Shown here piece after piece: positions 7,152 through 16,197 of a DNA stretch of 49,697 nt. This DNA comes from Candidatus Curtissbacteria bacterium RIFCSPLOWO2_12_FULL_41_16. Its GTDB lineage: Bacteria > Patescibacteriota > Microgenomatia > Curtissbacterales > GWA2-41-24. The stretch lies in the NCBI GenBank assembly GCA_001776545.1, contig MFBZ01000019.1, positions 1 through 49,697 on the forward strand, written 5' to 3'. The position numbers were made by a program, and so were the translations under genes. Positions within the stretch are counted from its first letter, which is position 1. Each line of letters begins with the position of its first letter. The notes beneath the pieces are model-generated. The model worked only from the letters and a program-made list of their open reading frames with translations, was not told where the DNA came from and did no database searches.

Positions 7152-7682
7152 CTACAGACCTATCAGCCTACTGACCTCTACCAATTGCTCTTTGCCCTTT
7201 TTATTCTTTTCTACTTTAAAGAGTTTGCCGTTTTGGTTATGGACATGGTCAACAAATAAGACGCCATTTAAATGATCCACCTCATGTTGAATAATTCTGG
7301 CAGGAAGACCCTTGTAATGATTCTTAAATTGTTTCCCGATACGGTCGCAAGCCGTTATGTCAATCTCCGCCGGACGGACAACATGGCCGTAAAGTTCGGG
7401 GACAGAAAAGCAACCCTCCAAAAGGGCGAGTTCTTTTTTGGAGAATTTAAGAATTTGAGGATTGACAAAAGCCTTGAATTTATTCCTGATTTTGGCAACA
7501 AATAATCTTTTTGTGATGCCAATTTGAGGAGCGGAAAGTCCCAGGCCCGGGGGATCAGTTTGGGCAACGAGGGTATCGGTGAGGTCAGCAATAATTTGTC
7601 CAATGGTTTTGTCGAAGGCAATAATCTCTTCAGATTTTTGCCGCAGTCTCTTGTCTGGAATGGTAAAAATTGGTTTGACCAT
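7152..7682 (-). CDS. def: Peptide deformylase
   Basis: A 176-residue metallo-enzyme that removes the formyl group from nascent proteins. All three motifs are present: GLGLSAPQIG (about residues 47-56), EGCFSVP (about 89-95, Cys metal ligand) and QHEVDHLNGVLF (about 133-144, HExxH). Phe replaces the usual Leu in EGCLSVP. It is 20 bases upstream of priA's stop codon side and directly precedes fmt in transcription order, so def-fmt are probably co-transcribed. Confidence 0.94.
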   Translation of the reverse strand: MVKPIFTIPDKRLRQKSEEIIAFDKTIGQIIADLTDTLVAQTDPPGLGLSAPQIGITKRLFVAKIRNKFKAFVNPQILKFSKKELALLEGCFSVPELYGHVVRPAEIDITACDRIGKQFKNHYKGLPARIIQHEVDHLNGVLFVDHVHNQNGKLFKVEKNKKGKEQLVEVSRLIGL

Positions 7683-7702
7683 AGTAATTTTTAATTTTTA
7701 AT

Positions 7703-9691
7703 TTAATTAAGGCTTGCCGGCTCTACCGTAATTTGCCAATCTCTGGGAATTTTATCCAGAAAACTGCTAAGAGAAAAGATCGCTTTTTCTCGGTAAGACA
7801 AACTATATTTTTCAATTGGTATTTTCAAAATTATATTATACTTTGTGTAGTTTTTTTCGAAAAATGATTTGTAGGGACCGATGATTGTAGCCGGTTCGTC
7901 TGGCTTTTTCGGCAAAATAGGTTGCTGATTGAGGTCTTGGAATAGGTTTTGGGCTTTTTCTTCGATTTTTTCTTCCTTTTTCCCTTTGATACTTAATTTA
8001 AGAATAAGGGCAAATGGAGGATAGGAAAGAGCCTTTCTTTCTGTCAATTGATTTTTGAAAAACGCCAGATATTGACCGGCAGCAGCAGTTTTAATGGCTA
8101 AATGATCTGGGTTATAAGTTTGCAGAATTAACAGGCCACTTGCAAGTTTTTTTAAATCGGTAATTTGGCTGTAGGTTTTTTCGCTACTTTTGATGTCTCT
8201 TATATTAAGAGTGCTATCTGTTGCGATGTGGGCAACCAGATCATACTTTACGGGAGTTAGTCGATAAAAGACCGAGGCGGTGGCAATGTCTATAGTTGCC
8301 AGTTGCCAGTTTCCAGTTGCTAGTTGCCGGTTGTCGGTTATCGGTCTGATATGGGCATCTGGTAGTATTTTTTGGACGAGAGTTGTCAGGGAGTTAACAT
8401 TTAGGGAGTTAAACCAAATATTAGGGGACTGGCAGTTTGGGCAGGTTTCTGGTTGTTTTGCCATAAATTCATTGTGTTTACAGTTTTTGCAATAAATATT
8501 TCCAGACCCTCTTTTCTTATTTAGAAAAAGCAAGATTTTTTTATCTTTCTTATGGGCGAGTTTTAAATAAGTTGAAAGTACATCAGATATTGATGATTTG
8601 TTCCCTGCAGCTTTTTCGGTAGCCATCGAAACGATTTTAACTTTTGGAGCAACGCGGGTCCTGTCAGTCGTTTTCTTCCCGCTTTTGGCGAGGCTCGCCT
8701 TCGGCGGCCCGTCAGTGCTCGTCTTCAATGTCTTCCCATGATACGCTAGTGGTCCATATGGAGACTGCGCGCTGTCGGGACCCTTCCACGACTGCCACCC
8801 GTTTAGTGCAATTTGCTTTTTGTAGTTGAAGTAAGTGGTGATTTTTGGAGAGGAGTCAAAAATTTGAATTTTGCAACCACTGATGCTACTTATCTTTTCT
8901 GCGACAGTTAATGTGTCATAATACGGCGATCTTTCATCTTTATAGGCATCATCATGCTCATCGTAAATAATAATTTTGGCAAGATCAGGACATGGAGCAA
9001 AAATTGCCAAGCGACTTCCGAAAATAAAGTCGGCATTTCCTGAGAGAATTTTTAACCAAATGGCAAATTTTTCAGATGTTTTTAATTCATTATGATAGAT
9101 GACATAATTTTTGGCTTGAGGATATTTGGCTCGCCTTGCGGCGAAGCGGGCGAGGGTTTCCGGGAGACGGTTGATTGTGGGGACTAAGACTATGGTTTGA
9201 GACTGCGGGTCCTGCCGCGAGCTCGTCCCACTCGACGTCCTCAGTCGGTAAGAGATTACAAAATTGGTTGAGTCATCTGTTGCATTTTGTTCTTTTGACG
9301 CTTGCGGCCTTTCGGCGCTCAGTGGGACGCCCTCCGCTCGCGTCACCCGCATATTATTTAAAAAACTGGTGGGAATCTCTGGAATCATTGCCTCAAGACA
9401 TTTGACCATTGGTGCGTGGTAGTAAAATGCCATCCATTTTAAAAGTTCGATTTGATAAGGAAGAAGTATGGATGGTTGAAAGATGATAGAAGTAATTGGT
9501 TTGATTGTGATAGATGTTTCTGGTTTCTGGTTTCTGGTTGCTAGTATTAAGCCTACTGGATTTCTTTTGCCAAAAGGAACGAAAATAAGTTGTCCGGGTT
9601 TGATTATATTTTCCAATTCTTTGGGAACTTCATAAGTATAGAAATCAATTTCTGGTGGTTGATAGGTGAGAACAACAACGTTGGCATACAT
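7703..9691 (-). CDS. priA: PriA-like primosomal protein N', helicase motifs degenerate
   Basis: A 662-residue protein. The N-terminal 3'BD domain is recognisable (YEVPKELENIIKPGQLIFVPFG...GLIL), and the C-terminal part keeps PriA features such as ALSYPPFALILKLSIKG. The Walker A site expected near residue 150 (GVTGSGKT-type) is absent, replaced by a Ser/Arg/Gln-rich stretch. The DEEH box survives only as YDEHDDAYKDERSPYY, and one four-Cys cluster (CKNC...CPNC) remains instead of two. The helicase VI motif is not visible. ATP-independent PriA relatives are known in Actinobacteria, so a structural restart role is possible. Several word repeats and palindromes (8289-8346, 8640-8790, 9510-9545) are read in frame. 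Confidence 0.82.
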   Translation of the reverse strand: MYANVVVLTYQPPEIDFYTYEVPKELENIIKPGQLIFVPFGKRNPVGLILATRNQKPETSITIKPITSIIFQPSILLPYQIELLKWMAFYYHAPMVKCLEAMIPEIPTSFLNNMRVTRAEGVPLSAERPQASKEQNATDDSTNFVISYRLRTSSGTSSRQDPQSQTIVLVPTINRLPETLARFAARRAKYPQAKNYVIYHNELKTSEKFAIWLKILSGNADFIFGSRLAIFAPCPDLAKIIIYDEHDDAYKDERSPYYDTLTVAEKISSISGCKIQIFDSSPKITTYFNYKKQIALNGWQSWKGPDSAQSPYGPLAYHGKTLKTSTDGPPKASLAKSGKKTTDRTRVAPKVKIVSMATEKAAGNKSSISDVLSTYLKLAHKKDKKILLFLNKKRGSGNIYCKNCKHNEFMAKQPETCPNCQSPNIWFNSLNVNSLTTLVQKILPDAHIRPITDNRQLATGNWQLATIDIATASVFYRLTPVKYDLVAHIATDSTLNIRDIKSSEKTYSQITDLKKLASGLLILQTYNPDHLAIKTAAAGQYLAFFKNQLTERKALSYPPFALILKLSIKGKKEEKIEEKAQNLFQDLNQQPILPKKPDEPATIIGPYKSFFEKNYTKYNIILKIPIEKYSLSYREKAIFSLSSFLDKIPRDWQITVEPASLN
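8289..8346. repeat. In-gene word repeats in priA
   Basis: Repeated agttgcca/gtttccagttgctagttgcc words translated in frame (RQLATGNWQLAT region). They resemble the intergenic word repeats seen elsewhere in the window. Confidence 0.6.
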
Positions 9692-9700
9692 AGCAGCTAG

Positions 9701-9729
9701 ATGGTAAACTCTTTGTTATTTGTCGTCAA
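9701..9729 (-). promoter_or_regulatory. Promoter of priA (minus strand)
   Basis: Reading the minus strand: TTGACG, 17 bases, TACCAT. The start codon at 9691 is 10 bases after the -10 box, so the mRNA leader would be only a few bases. The rest of the gap to 9867 holds the palindrome ctgatatatatcag (9769-9782) and nothing else I recognise. Confidence 0.5.
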
Positions 9730-9867
9730 TGTTGATTAGTAGGAGAGCTATTACTCTAATGATCCTGATATATATCAGATGAGCGAAGCTCATGCTAATA
9801 TCAAACTGTAGAAAATGTGAGGATAGAATTTTTGTAATAAAGTTTGATAAATTGGCTCATTAACTGA

Positions 9868-10794
9868 CTATTTAGAAACTTGATTTTCGTAGGCAATGAG
9901 CAGGTTTTGGAAGAGGGAGGCGACGGTCATGGGACCGATCCCGCCAGGAACGGGAGTGATGGCGGCAACGACTTTGCTGACATTTTCGAAATCCACGTCG
10001 CCGACGAGTCTACGCGCAGGAGGTTCTGTTTCAGGCTTTGCTTGTAGGGGTACGACCCCTAAAAGGGGCTGAACTTGAACCCCTAATTTAGCTTGTGGGG
10101 GTAATACATTTATGCCTACGTCTATCACAACCTGATTTTTGGAAACGTGGTCTTTGGTTATTAGATTTGGTTTGCCGACGGCTATGACTAATATATCTGC
10201 GTTTTTTGTTTCAAGTTTCAAGTTTTTGGTTTCGCTGTGACAGACGGTAACTGTCGCATCTCTATTTAAAAAGGCCAGAGCTGTTGGTTTGCCGACAAGA
10301 GAGGAGCGGCCGATGACAACCACTTTTTTGCAAGGGATGGGGATTTTGTAATAGTCAAGAAGCGTTAAAACTCCTTTGGTTGTTGCAGGAATAATTGCAC
10401 TGGTTTTGTTTTCCCAAAGTTTTTTTAAATTAGTCGAGGTTAGACCGTCGACGTCTTTTTGCGGAGAGATTGTATCGATAACGACATCGGCATCTAAATG
10501 TTTTGAAATGGGGAGTTGGACGATGATACCATGGATAGAAGGTTCATTGTTCATGGTTAATAGTTCATTGATAAGTATCTTTTGAGTGATGTCGGCATCG
10601 AAACGTTTGTGTTTGACGATGGCCCCGATTTTTTCTCCAAATAAAACTTTTTGGCGGATATAAGTATTTGATTCGGGTAAATTGCCGACTTGAATAATTA
10701 CTAACTTGGGCCGAGATTTTAGATTTAAGATTTTAGATCTGAGATCTTGAGCGATTTTGTCTCGGACAATTCTGCCGTCTAAAATTTGGGTCAT
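9868..10794 (-). CDS. folD: Bifunctional methylene-THF dehydrogenase / cyclohydrolase
   Basis: A 308-residue protein that interconverts methylene- and formyl-THF. The motifs are VGNLPESNTYIRQKVLFGEKIG (substrate Lys), QLPISKHLD, SPQKDVDGLTSTN, the dinucleotide loop VIGRSSLVGKPTALAFL, and PVPGGIGPMTVASL at the C terminus. It supplies one-carbon units for fmt and purH in this window and pairs with glyA next door. An extra ~25 residues (QAKLGVQVQPLLGVVPLQAK region) before GDVDFE are encoded by repeats at 10020-10110. Word repeats also lie at 10194-10225 and 10710-10750. Catalytic residues appear intact. Confidence 0.93.
   Translation of the reverse strand: MTQILDGRIVRDKIAQDLRSKILNLKSRPKLVIIQVGNLPESNTYIRQKVLFGEKIGAIVKHKRFDADITQKILINELLTMNNEPSIHGIIVQLPISKHLDADVVIDTISPQKDVDGLTSTNLKKLWENKTSAIIPATTKGVLTLLDYYKIPIPCKKVVVIGRSSLVGKPTALAFLNRDATVTVCHSETKNLKLETKNADILVIAVGKPNLITKDHVSKNQVVIDVGINVLPPQAKLGVQVQPLLGVVPLQAKPETEPPARRLVGDVDFENVSKVVAAITPVPGGIGPMTVASLFQNLLIAYENQVSK
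10020..10110. repeat. In-gene repeat insert in folD
   Basis: Inverted and direct copies of gcttgtaggggt / aacccctaa type words, translated in frame. The block adds residues between the cofactor domain and the conserved GDVDFE segment. Confidence 0.55.
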
Positions 10795-10842
10795 ATCTAA
10801 ATTATCTCATCAAAGTTTTTTAGCAACAAATTTTTTGGGCTT

Positions 10843-10880
10843 CCAAACCCGGTTTGGAAAATTCTACAAACCGGGTTTGT
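10843..10880. repeat. Double palindrome between folD and glyA
   Basis: Two palindromes, ccaaacccggtttgg and acaaaccgggtttgt, that also pair with each other as a long hairpin. It lies directly after the glyA stop on the minus strand. There is no T tract next to it, so it is more repeat-like than a standard terminator. Confidence 0.6.
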
Positions 10881-10882
10881 AT

Positions 10883-12199
10883 TCATACCGGGAATTTTTG
10901 GGTGAGAGCTTTCACTTCGTGGGCGATTTGGAGAAGTTTTTTGTTTTTGGCGGCTTTTTGGCGGAAGGATTTCATAAATTCTACTCTGGCTTCCTTTTCC
11001 TGAGGCAATTGTTCGTTTTTGACTTTATCTATTACCTGACTGTACCAGCCTGCAATTTTGGTCATTTCTTTTTCTTTCATCCCTCGAGTGGTAATAGCCG
11101 GAGTTCCCAGTCGTATTCCTGAAGGATAGAAAGATGGCATTGGATCATTTAAAACCAGGTTTTTGTTGACCACAATGTTGGCAACTTCCAGCGCAAAGGC
11201 CGCAACTGCGCCGTTTGCTTTTTTGTTCTGAAGATCGATAAGAATTAGATGATTGTCCGAACCGCCGCTTAATAAGTCGAATCCATATTTGATAAGTGCT
11301 TTTGCCAAAGCTTTAGAGTTTTTAACAATTTGATGACCATATTTTTTGAAAGCAGGGGCTGATGCTTCTTTTAAGGCAACGGCGATGGCGGCTGTTTGAT
11401 TGTCGTGAGGTCCGCCTTGCAAGCCGGGAATAATTGCCGAGTCTATTTTTCTGCCAAGGTCGGGATCTTTTTTAAAGCCTTTTTCGGTAACCATTATTAA
11501 AGCGCCCCGCGGACCGCGAAGGGTTTTGTGGGTAGTTGTTGTTATAATGTGAGCATAAGGGACAGGAGAAGGATGGGCGCCGGCAACAACGAGGCCGGTA
11601 ATGTGAGAGATGTCGGCCATTAAAAATGCCCCAACTTTATCGGCGATTTGGCCGAATTTTTTAAAATCAATGATTCGAGGGAAGGCAGTATAACCGCAAA
11701 TTATGATTTTTGGTTTTTCGCGTACGGCTTGTTTTTCAATTGCGGCATAATCGAGCTGTCCGTCTTTTCCTAATTCATATAAAGATGATTTATAGAAGCG
11801 GCCTGAAATGTTAAGAGCCAGGCCATGGGTTAGATGTCCGCCTGAGGCCATGGACAGGCCCATTATTTTATCTTTCAGTGGTGTGAGTAGGGCAAAATAA
11901 ACTGCAGTATTTGCCGGGGAACCCGAGAGCGCTTGGACATTAACGTAGGGAACACCAAAGAGTTTTTTTGCCCGGTCAATTGCCAGTTGTTCTATCTCAT
12001 CAATCACCCGATTTCCCTGATAGTATCGTTTTTTGGGGTAGCCTTCGGAATATTTATTAGTTAGTACTGTACCGAGTGCTTCCATAACGGCGTGCGAAGC
12101 ATAGTTTTCGGAGGGGATCATTTCCAGAACTTCGCGTTGGCGTTTTTCTTCTTCTTTAATTAGTTTGTAGACTTGGGGATCGGTTTTTGAAAGACCCAT
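10883..12199 (-). CDS. glyA: Serine hydroxymethyltransferase
   Basis: A 438-residue PLP enzyme converting Ser + THF to Gly + methylene-THF. The N terminus contains EMIPSENYASHAVMEALG and TNKYSEGYPKKRYYQG. The PLP Lys lies in TTTTHKTLRGPRGALIM (about residues 230-246), and the C-terminal IRLGTPAITTRGMKE is typical. Full length without obvious inserts. With folD downstream it forms the one-carbon pair of the window. No clear Shine-Dalgarno precedes the ATG; the 113-base gap upstream is AT-rich with aaattgaaaatt-type word repeats. Confidence 0.96.
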   Translation of the reverse strand: MGLSKTDPQVYKLIKEEEKRQREVLEMIPSENYASHAVMEALGTVLTNKYSEGYPKKRYYQGNRVIDEIEQLAIDRAKKLFGVPYVNVQALSGSPANTAVYFALLTPLKDKIMGLSMASGGHLTHGLALNISGRFYKSSLYELGKDGQLDYAAIEKQAVREKPKIIICGYTAFPRIIDFKKFGQIADKVGAFLMADISHITGLVVAGAHPSPVPYAHIITTTTHKTLRGPRGALIMVTEKGFKKDPDLGRKIDSAIIPGLQGGPHDNQTAAIAVALKEASAPAFKKYGHQIVKNSKALAKALIKYGFDLLSGGSDNHLILIDLQNKKANGAVAAFALEVANIVVNKNLVLNDPMPSFYPSGIRLGTPAITTRGMKEKEMTKIAGWYSQVIDKVKNEQLPQEKEARVEFMKSFRQKAAKNKKLLQIAHEVKALTQKFPV

Positions 12200-12312
12200 C
12201 TTTAAATTTTTAATGAAATATTAATTTGAAATTTTTAAAATTAAAAAAATGAAAATTCATTTCAAATTGAAAATTGAAAATTATTGTCGACGTTATTGTC
12301 ACCTGTCAGTTG

Positions 12313-14322
12313 TCAATTGTCAATTGTTGAATTGATCTTTCTAAGCAGCTCTTTTGCTTCCTGATAATCGGGTTTAAGTTTGAGAGCAATTTCCAGAGTT
12401 TTTTTAGCTTCTTCATCAAGATTTGTACCGGCTTGGATTTTAGCGAGTGACAGATAAGACTGGGGATCCGTTGGTGCAAGTTCTACAATCCTTTTTCCTA
12501 GCTCGCGGGCTTTTGATTCAAAACTCGGGTCTTTTGTGGAAAGAAGAAGGTAAGAAGTGGCAAGCCTGCGAATATTTATTAGATTGTTGGGGCCAAGCAT
12601 TAGTGATTCTTGGGCGGATTGACTCACCTGATTTGTTAAAAGTGTTGCAAGTTTTTCGTCTTCCAAGCTGGAAGCATAGACGGCTGTGGCGTAGGCATAA
12701 TCAGCAAGATAAAAGGGATTAGCACTCGGGAATGTTTCAATGGCACTTCGCAAGCTATCCGGTAAATTTGTCTGTTCTTCTTTGGCTTGCGACGCAAAGA
12801 GATCGGCAAAATAGAGTCTTATTACGAAGGAACCAATCCAAAGAAAGGCAATAACCAAAAAGGCGGCCGCGGTTTTTTGGTAGATCCCCTTAAGATTCGC
12901 AAGGTTGGCTACTTGTGGATTCTGTCCGCCCTGGACCAAGGTTGCGGCAATCAGAAGGTACATTAAAACCTGGGTGGCAACTGTTGAAAATCCGAAAAAA
13001 ATGGTTACTTGATAACCCAGGATCGCGGCTATTGCAGCTTTGGTAATCAGCAATGCTTTCGGATTATTATTCGATTCCAGAAGAGCAGGGCGGGAACCCT
13101 TTTTAAGCTGACTTTCCGCTTGGCTTGCGGAATAATTATGTGATTGTCCGGAGATTCGGTAAAGGGTCCAGGATGCCGCAATCAGAAATGCCAAATAAGC
13201 GGCCGTTCCAATAAAGCCGATATTGGAAAGATAATTCAAAAATTCGTTGTGGGCTTTATTATAGAAGAAATTCCACTCGGTGGTGTTGTTGTGGGCCAAC
13301 GGCCGATAGCGGTAATAAGAATAGGCAAAGGTTTCCGGACCGGAGCCTAAAATCGGGTAATTTCTAAAAACTTCCAAGGCGCCTTGCCAGACGATAAGTC
13401 TGATTTGGCCCGACTCCGTGCCGCCGATGTCGCCAGTCGGCAGATTTTTGGATAATGCTTCATTTAGGCGCAAGATTAATGTGTTCCCGAATACAAGGGT
13501 GGCTATACTGATAGCTCCAAATGTCAGCACTAAAATTTTAATATTTGCCCTGATGAACTTTATTCCCAGAAGAGCCATAAAAGCAATTAATGCGGTAATC
13601 AGACCAAAGGCAGCAGACCTTGAGTTGGTAAAGATGAAAGCCAAAAACAAGACTAGAGTTGTTGCCGCAAAAAAAACCTTAGTTTTTGGTAATTTGGTAT
13701 TCAAAAAAAGGGCCAGCGAAACCGGCAAAATTAAAACTAAATATGAGGCGAGCCAGTTTGGCTGACCTAAGGTTGAAAAAATGCGGAGTTGCGGGTCGAA
13801 ATCTTTTTGCCAGCAAGTGGCGTTAAGTTTGCCTGTTAGTACAAAACAGGTTGGATCTTTACCAAAATGGGCAGGTATTCCCCAAAGGGATACGGCAAGA
13901 GCCGCAACTATTGTCGCCACTATCAACTGCTTGGCCATTTTTCGGTTTAAATTGATCAGGGCCCCGATAAAAATCACAAGATAAGCAAATTGGGAAAGAA
14001 GCCCTCCATTTAATCGTGTGGGATAGCCAAAAATCGAGGTGAATTTGTCGATTGAAAAAAGGGTGGAAACCACCTGGATTGCGACAAAGACAATAAGAGA
14101 AGCAAGCGTTAAACTTTTCGGGATTAAGATTTTTCCATTGAAGACAAATTTGATAAGAGTCAAAAAGAAGATGACAGTGGCGGCCAAATAGACAAAAAGC
14201 ATTTTGGGGACTTCAAAAAGCTCCGAATTTTTAGTGGAAAATAAAAGGGGGGTGACAACCACCACGGTAAGATAAGAAAACCAGATTGTTTGATCAACAA
14301 ACTTGGCTATTTTCTCAGTCAC
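12313..14322 (-). CDS. O-antigen ligase / polymerase-like membrane protein with TPR tail
   Basis: A 669-residue protein with about 12 hydrophobic helices up to residue 510 and a soluble C terminus. The O-antigen ligase (Wzy_C/WaaL) signature is visible near residues 320-365: LGSGPETFAYSYYRYRP followed by KAHNEFLNYLSNIGFIG. The last ~130 residues look like tetratricopeptide helices (SLAKIQAGTNLDEEAKKTLE). The start is GTG at 14322. In CPR bacteria such proteins are thought to join or transfer surface glycans, though the true substrate is unknown. It is the only clear glycan gene here and lies near mreB and PBP2. Confidence 0.82.
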   Translation of the reverse strand: MTEKIAKFVDQTIWFSYLTVVVVTPLLFSTKNSELFEVPKMLFVYLAATVIFFLTLIKFVFNGKILIPKSLTLASLIVFVAIQVVSTLFSIDKFTSIFGYPTRLNGGLLSQFAYLVIFIGALINLNRKMAKQLIVATIVAALAVSLWGIPAHFGKDPTCFVLTGKLNATCWQKDFDPQLRIFSTLGQPNWLASYLVLILPVSLALFLNTKLPKTKVFFAATTLVLFLAFIFTNSRSAAFGLITALIAFMALLGIKFIRANIKILVLTFGAISIATLVFGNTLILRLNEALSKNLPTGDIGGTESGQIRLIVWQGALEVFRNYPILGSGPETFAYSYYRYRPLAHNNTTEWNFFYNKAHNEFLNYLSNIGFIGTAAYLAFLIAASWTLYRISGQSHNYSASQAESQLKKGSRPALLESNNNPKALLITKAAIAAILGYQVTIFFGFSTVATQVLMYLLIAATLVQGGQNPQVANLANLKGIYQKTAAAFLVIAFLWIGSFVIRLYFADLFASQAKEEQTNLPDSLRSAIETFPSANPFYLADYAYATAVYASSLEDEKLATLLTNQVSQSAQESLMLGPNNLINIRRLATSYLLLSTKDPSFESKARELGKRIVELAPTDPQSYLSLAKIQAGTNLDEEAKKTLEIALKLKPDYQEAKELLRKINSTIDN

Positions 14323-14351
14323 GAATCAAATATTAGCACAACTGTCCTTAG

Positions 14352-15047
14352 TTAGTTTAAAAAGGTTCCCTTGACTGCTTTTAGGGTGAAAGCTATCTGG
14401 GCAAATTCCATTGGGGTCATTTGTTCAACGGGAATATTTTGCCAATCGGTAGTACCGGAAAAAGGACACTCGTCGGATTTTGGTGATCTAATGCTGAAAG
14501 TGTTGCTGTCGGGGAAAGTGATTTGCAAAGAATCGGCTGGAGGGTCTTTTTCAAGATATACCTCTAAATAGATTCCGTTATGCGATAAGATTTTTTCGGC
14601 ATGAAGTTCAATTAGGAGATGGCCATAGCTTTTTTGCATAGACAAAAGATTATTATCTTCCGGATCGTAAAAATCTTTGCCACCATTTGTTAAAATTATA
14701 TTTCTCAAGTCTTCCACCTGTTGGCTCAAAGAATCTTGCTGTTCGGCGGTTATCCAGTATTTGGAATCCTGCGGACGGTGCCCTGCATGGATGGCTTTAA
14801 GATGATTGCGTATTTCATCAAGACGGGATTTTGCAAGGAACTCTTCGTGAAACTCGTGGCCGGGCTCTGCTAATTTTTTAATAGATGATTTGTGGCTTTC
14901 CGTTTCTTTTGAGGGCTGACGATGTTCATAAACGCTAAATGAATCTTTCCATACAGGATCCTTGGGATCGACGGGCCCTTCCGGCAAAATTAGGTTGGTC
15001 GCTGGGAGTGGTCGGAGTCCGCCCGGTGCTAATTCTTTTAATAACAT
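14352..15047 (-). CDS. Hypothetical protein
   Basis: A 231-residue soluble protein that I do not recognise. The N-terminal 25 residues are Pro/Leu-rich. The middle is charged and helical (residues about 50-130), and the C-terminal third seems beta-rich with a SPKSDECPFSG segment. No signal peptide or membrane helix. The ATG at 15047 overlaps the alternative start of the divergent mreB gene. A good promoter (15054-15082, minus strand) would start transcription at or beside this ATG, which supports it as a real gene. Confidence 0.6.
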   Translation of the reverse strand: MLLKELAPGGLRPLPATNLILPEGPVDPKDPVWKDSFSVYEHRQPSKETESHKSSIKKLAEPGHEFHEEFLAKSRLDEIRNHLKAIHAGHRPQDSKYWITAEQQDSLSQQVEDLRNIILTNGGKDFYDPEDNNLLSMQKSYGHLLIELHAEKILSHNGIYLEVYLEKDPPADSLQITFPDSNTFSIRSPKSDECPFSGTTDWQNIPVEQMTPMEFAQIAFTLKAVKGTFLN

Positions 15048-15053
15048 GAGGCG

Positions 15054-15082
15054 ATTTTACCAAACTATGGGGCTTTTTTCAA
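15054..15082 (-). promoter_or_regulatory. Promoter for the 14352-15047 gene
   Basis: Minus strand: TTGAAA, 17 bases, TAAAAT, then 6 bases to the ATG at 15047. Transcription would begin at about the A of the ATG (leaderless). The promoter lies inside the 5' end of mreB. Confidence 0.5.
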
Positions 15083-16194
15083 GAGGCAAATTAGTAACTT
15101 CCGCAATTCTTACCGGTTGGAGTATACTTGCCTTCGGCTTTATGATTCCCATTATTGATCAAATTCTCGGCAGATTTTCGCAAGATTTGGCGATTGATCT
15201 GGGGACTGCCAACACCCTAATTTATGTTCGCGGCAAGGGGATTGCTCTTAGAGAGCCTTCTATTATTACGTGTCATAAAAAAACTAAGAAAGTACTGGCA
15301 ATTGGCCTTGAGGCAAAAAAAATGGTCGGAAAAACGCCTTTCAATATTGAGACAATTAGGCCTCTTGCCAGAGGCGTGATTGCCGATTTTGACACCACTT
15401 TGTCAATGTTTAATTATTTTGTAAGAAAGACCCGAGAGATACCCGGAAAGAGATTATATTTTAGCCGGCCGAGAATGATTATCGGCGTTCCAACTTGCGC
15501 CAGTGAGGTTGAAAGACGGGCAGTTTTGGATTTGGCAGGAAGCTGCGGTGCCCGCCTGGCTTTTTTAGTGGAGGAACCGTTAGCTGCGGCTATTGGCGCG
15601 GGTCTTTCAATTGCCGAACCGGTTGGGAGTCTGGTAGTTGATATCGGTGGCGGTACAAGCGAGATTGCCGTGATTTCTTTGGGAGGAATAGTTGTCGGAC
15701 GATCTTTGAGAATTGCCGGTAATAGTATGGATACTGATATTATTAATTATGTTCGTTTCAGGTGGGGTTTGGCTCTTGGAGAAAAAACTGCGGAGGAAAT
15801 AAAGATATCTCTTGGTAGTGCTTACCCCGGGCCGATTGAAAAGGAAATGGTTGTTCGCGGACGAGATTTAGAAAAAGGTTTGCCCAAATCAATAAGATTG
15901 ACTTCTTCTCAAGTCCGTGAAGCTTTAGCACCGAGTATTAATGTTATTGTCAGCACGATCAAAGAGATCCTTGCTGATGCGCCGCCGGAGTTGGCTTCAG
16001 ACATTGCCGAGCGGGGTATAGTTGTTTGCGGGGGAGGGTCGCAAATTTCAGGGTTGCCAAAACTTATATCAGCCGAGACAAAAATGCCCGTGACGGTGGC
16101 TGATGACCCCGGTTCCTGCGTGGTTCGTGGCTGCGGGTTGCTTTTGGAAAATGTCGAGCTTTTGGCAAAAGTTAAAGTTGTAGATCCCAAATGA
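15067..16194 (+). CDS. mreB: MreB-like actin homologue with hydrophobic N-terminal extension
   Basis: A 375-residue cell-shape protein. The actin-fold signatures are DLAIDLGTANTLIYV (phosphate 1, about residues 40-54), VVDIGGGTSEIAVISLGG (phosphate 2) and ERGIVVCGGGSQISGLPKLI (adenosine). Normal MreB starts almost directly at the first motif. Here about 36 residues precede it, including a strongly hydrophobic stretch (about residues 9-34) that could span the membrane. The ATG at 15067 is chosen; an in-frame ATG at 15046 adds 7 residues. PBP2 follows after 3 bases, the usual elongasome pairing, but mreC and mreD are not next to it. Confidence 0.92.
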   Translation: MGLFSRGKLVTSAILTGWSILAFGFMIPIIDQILGRFSQDLAIDLGTANTLIYVRGKGIALREPSIITCHKKTKKVLAIGLEAKKMVGKTPFNIETIRPLARGVIADFDTTLSMFNYFVRKTREIPGKRLYFSRPRMIIGVPTCASEVERRAVLDLAGSCGARLAFLVEEPLAAAIGAGLSIAEPVGSLVVDIGGGTSEIAVISLGGIVVGRSLRIAGNSMDTDIINYVRFRWGLALGEKTAEEIKISLGSAYPGPIEKEMVVRGRDLEKGLPKSIRLTSSQVREALAPSINVIVSTIKEILADAPPELASDIAERGIVVCGGGSQISGLPKLISAETKMPVTVADDPGSCVVRGCGLLLENVELLAKVKVVDPK

Positions 16195-16197
16195 TTT

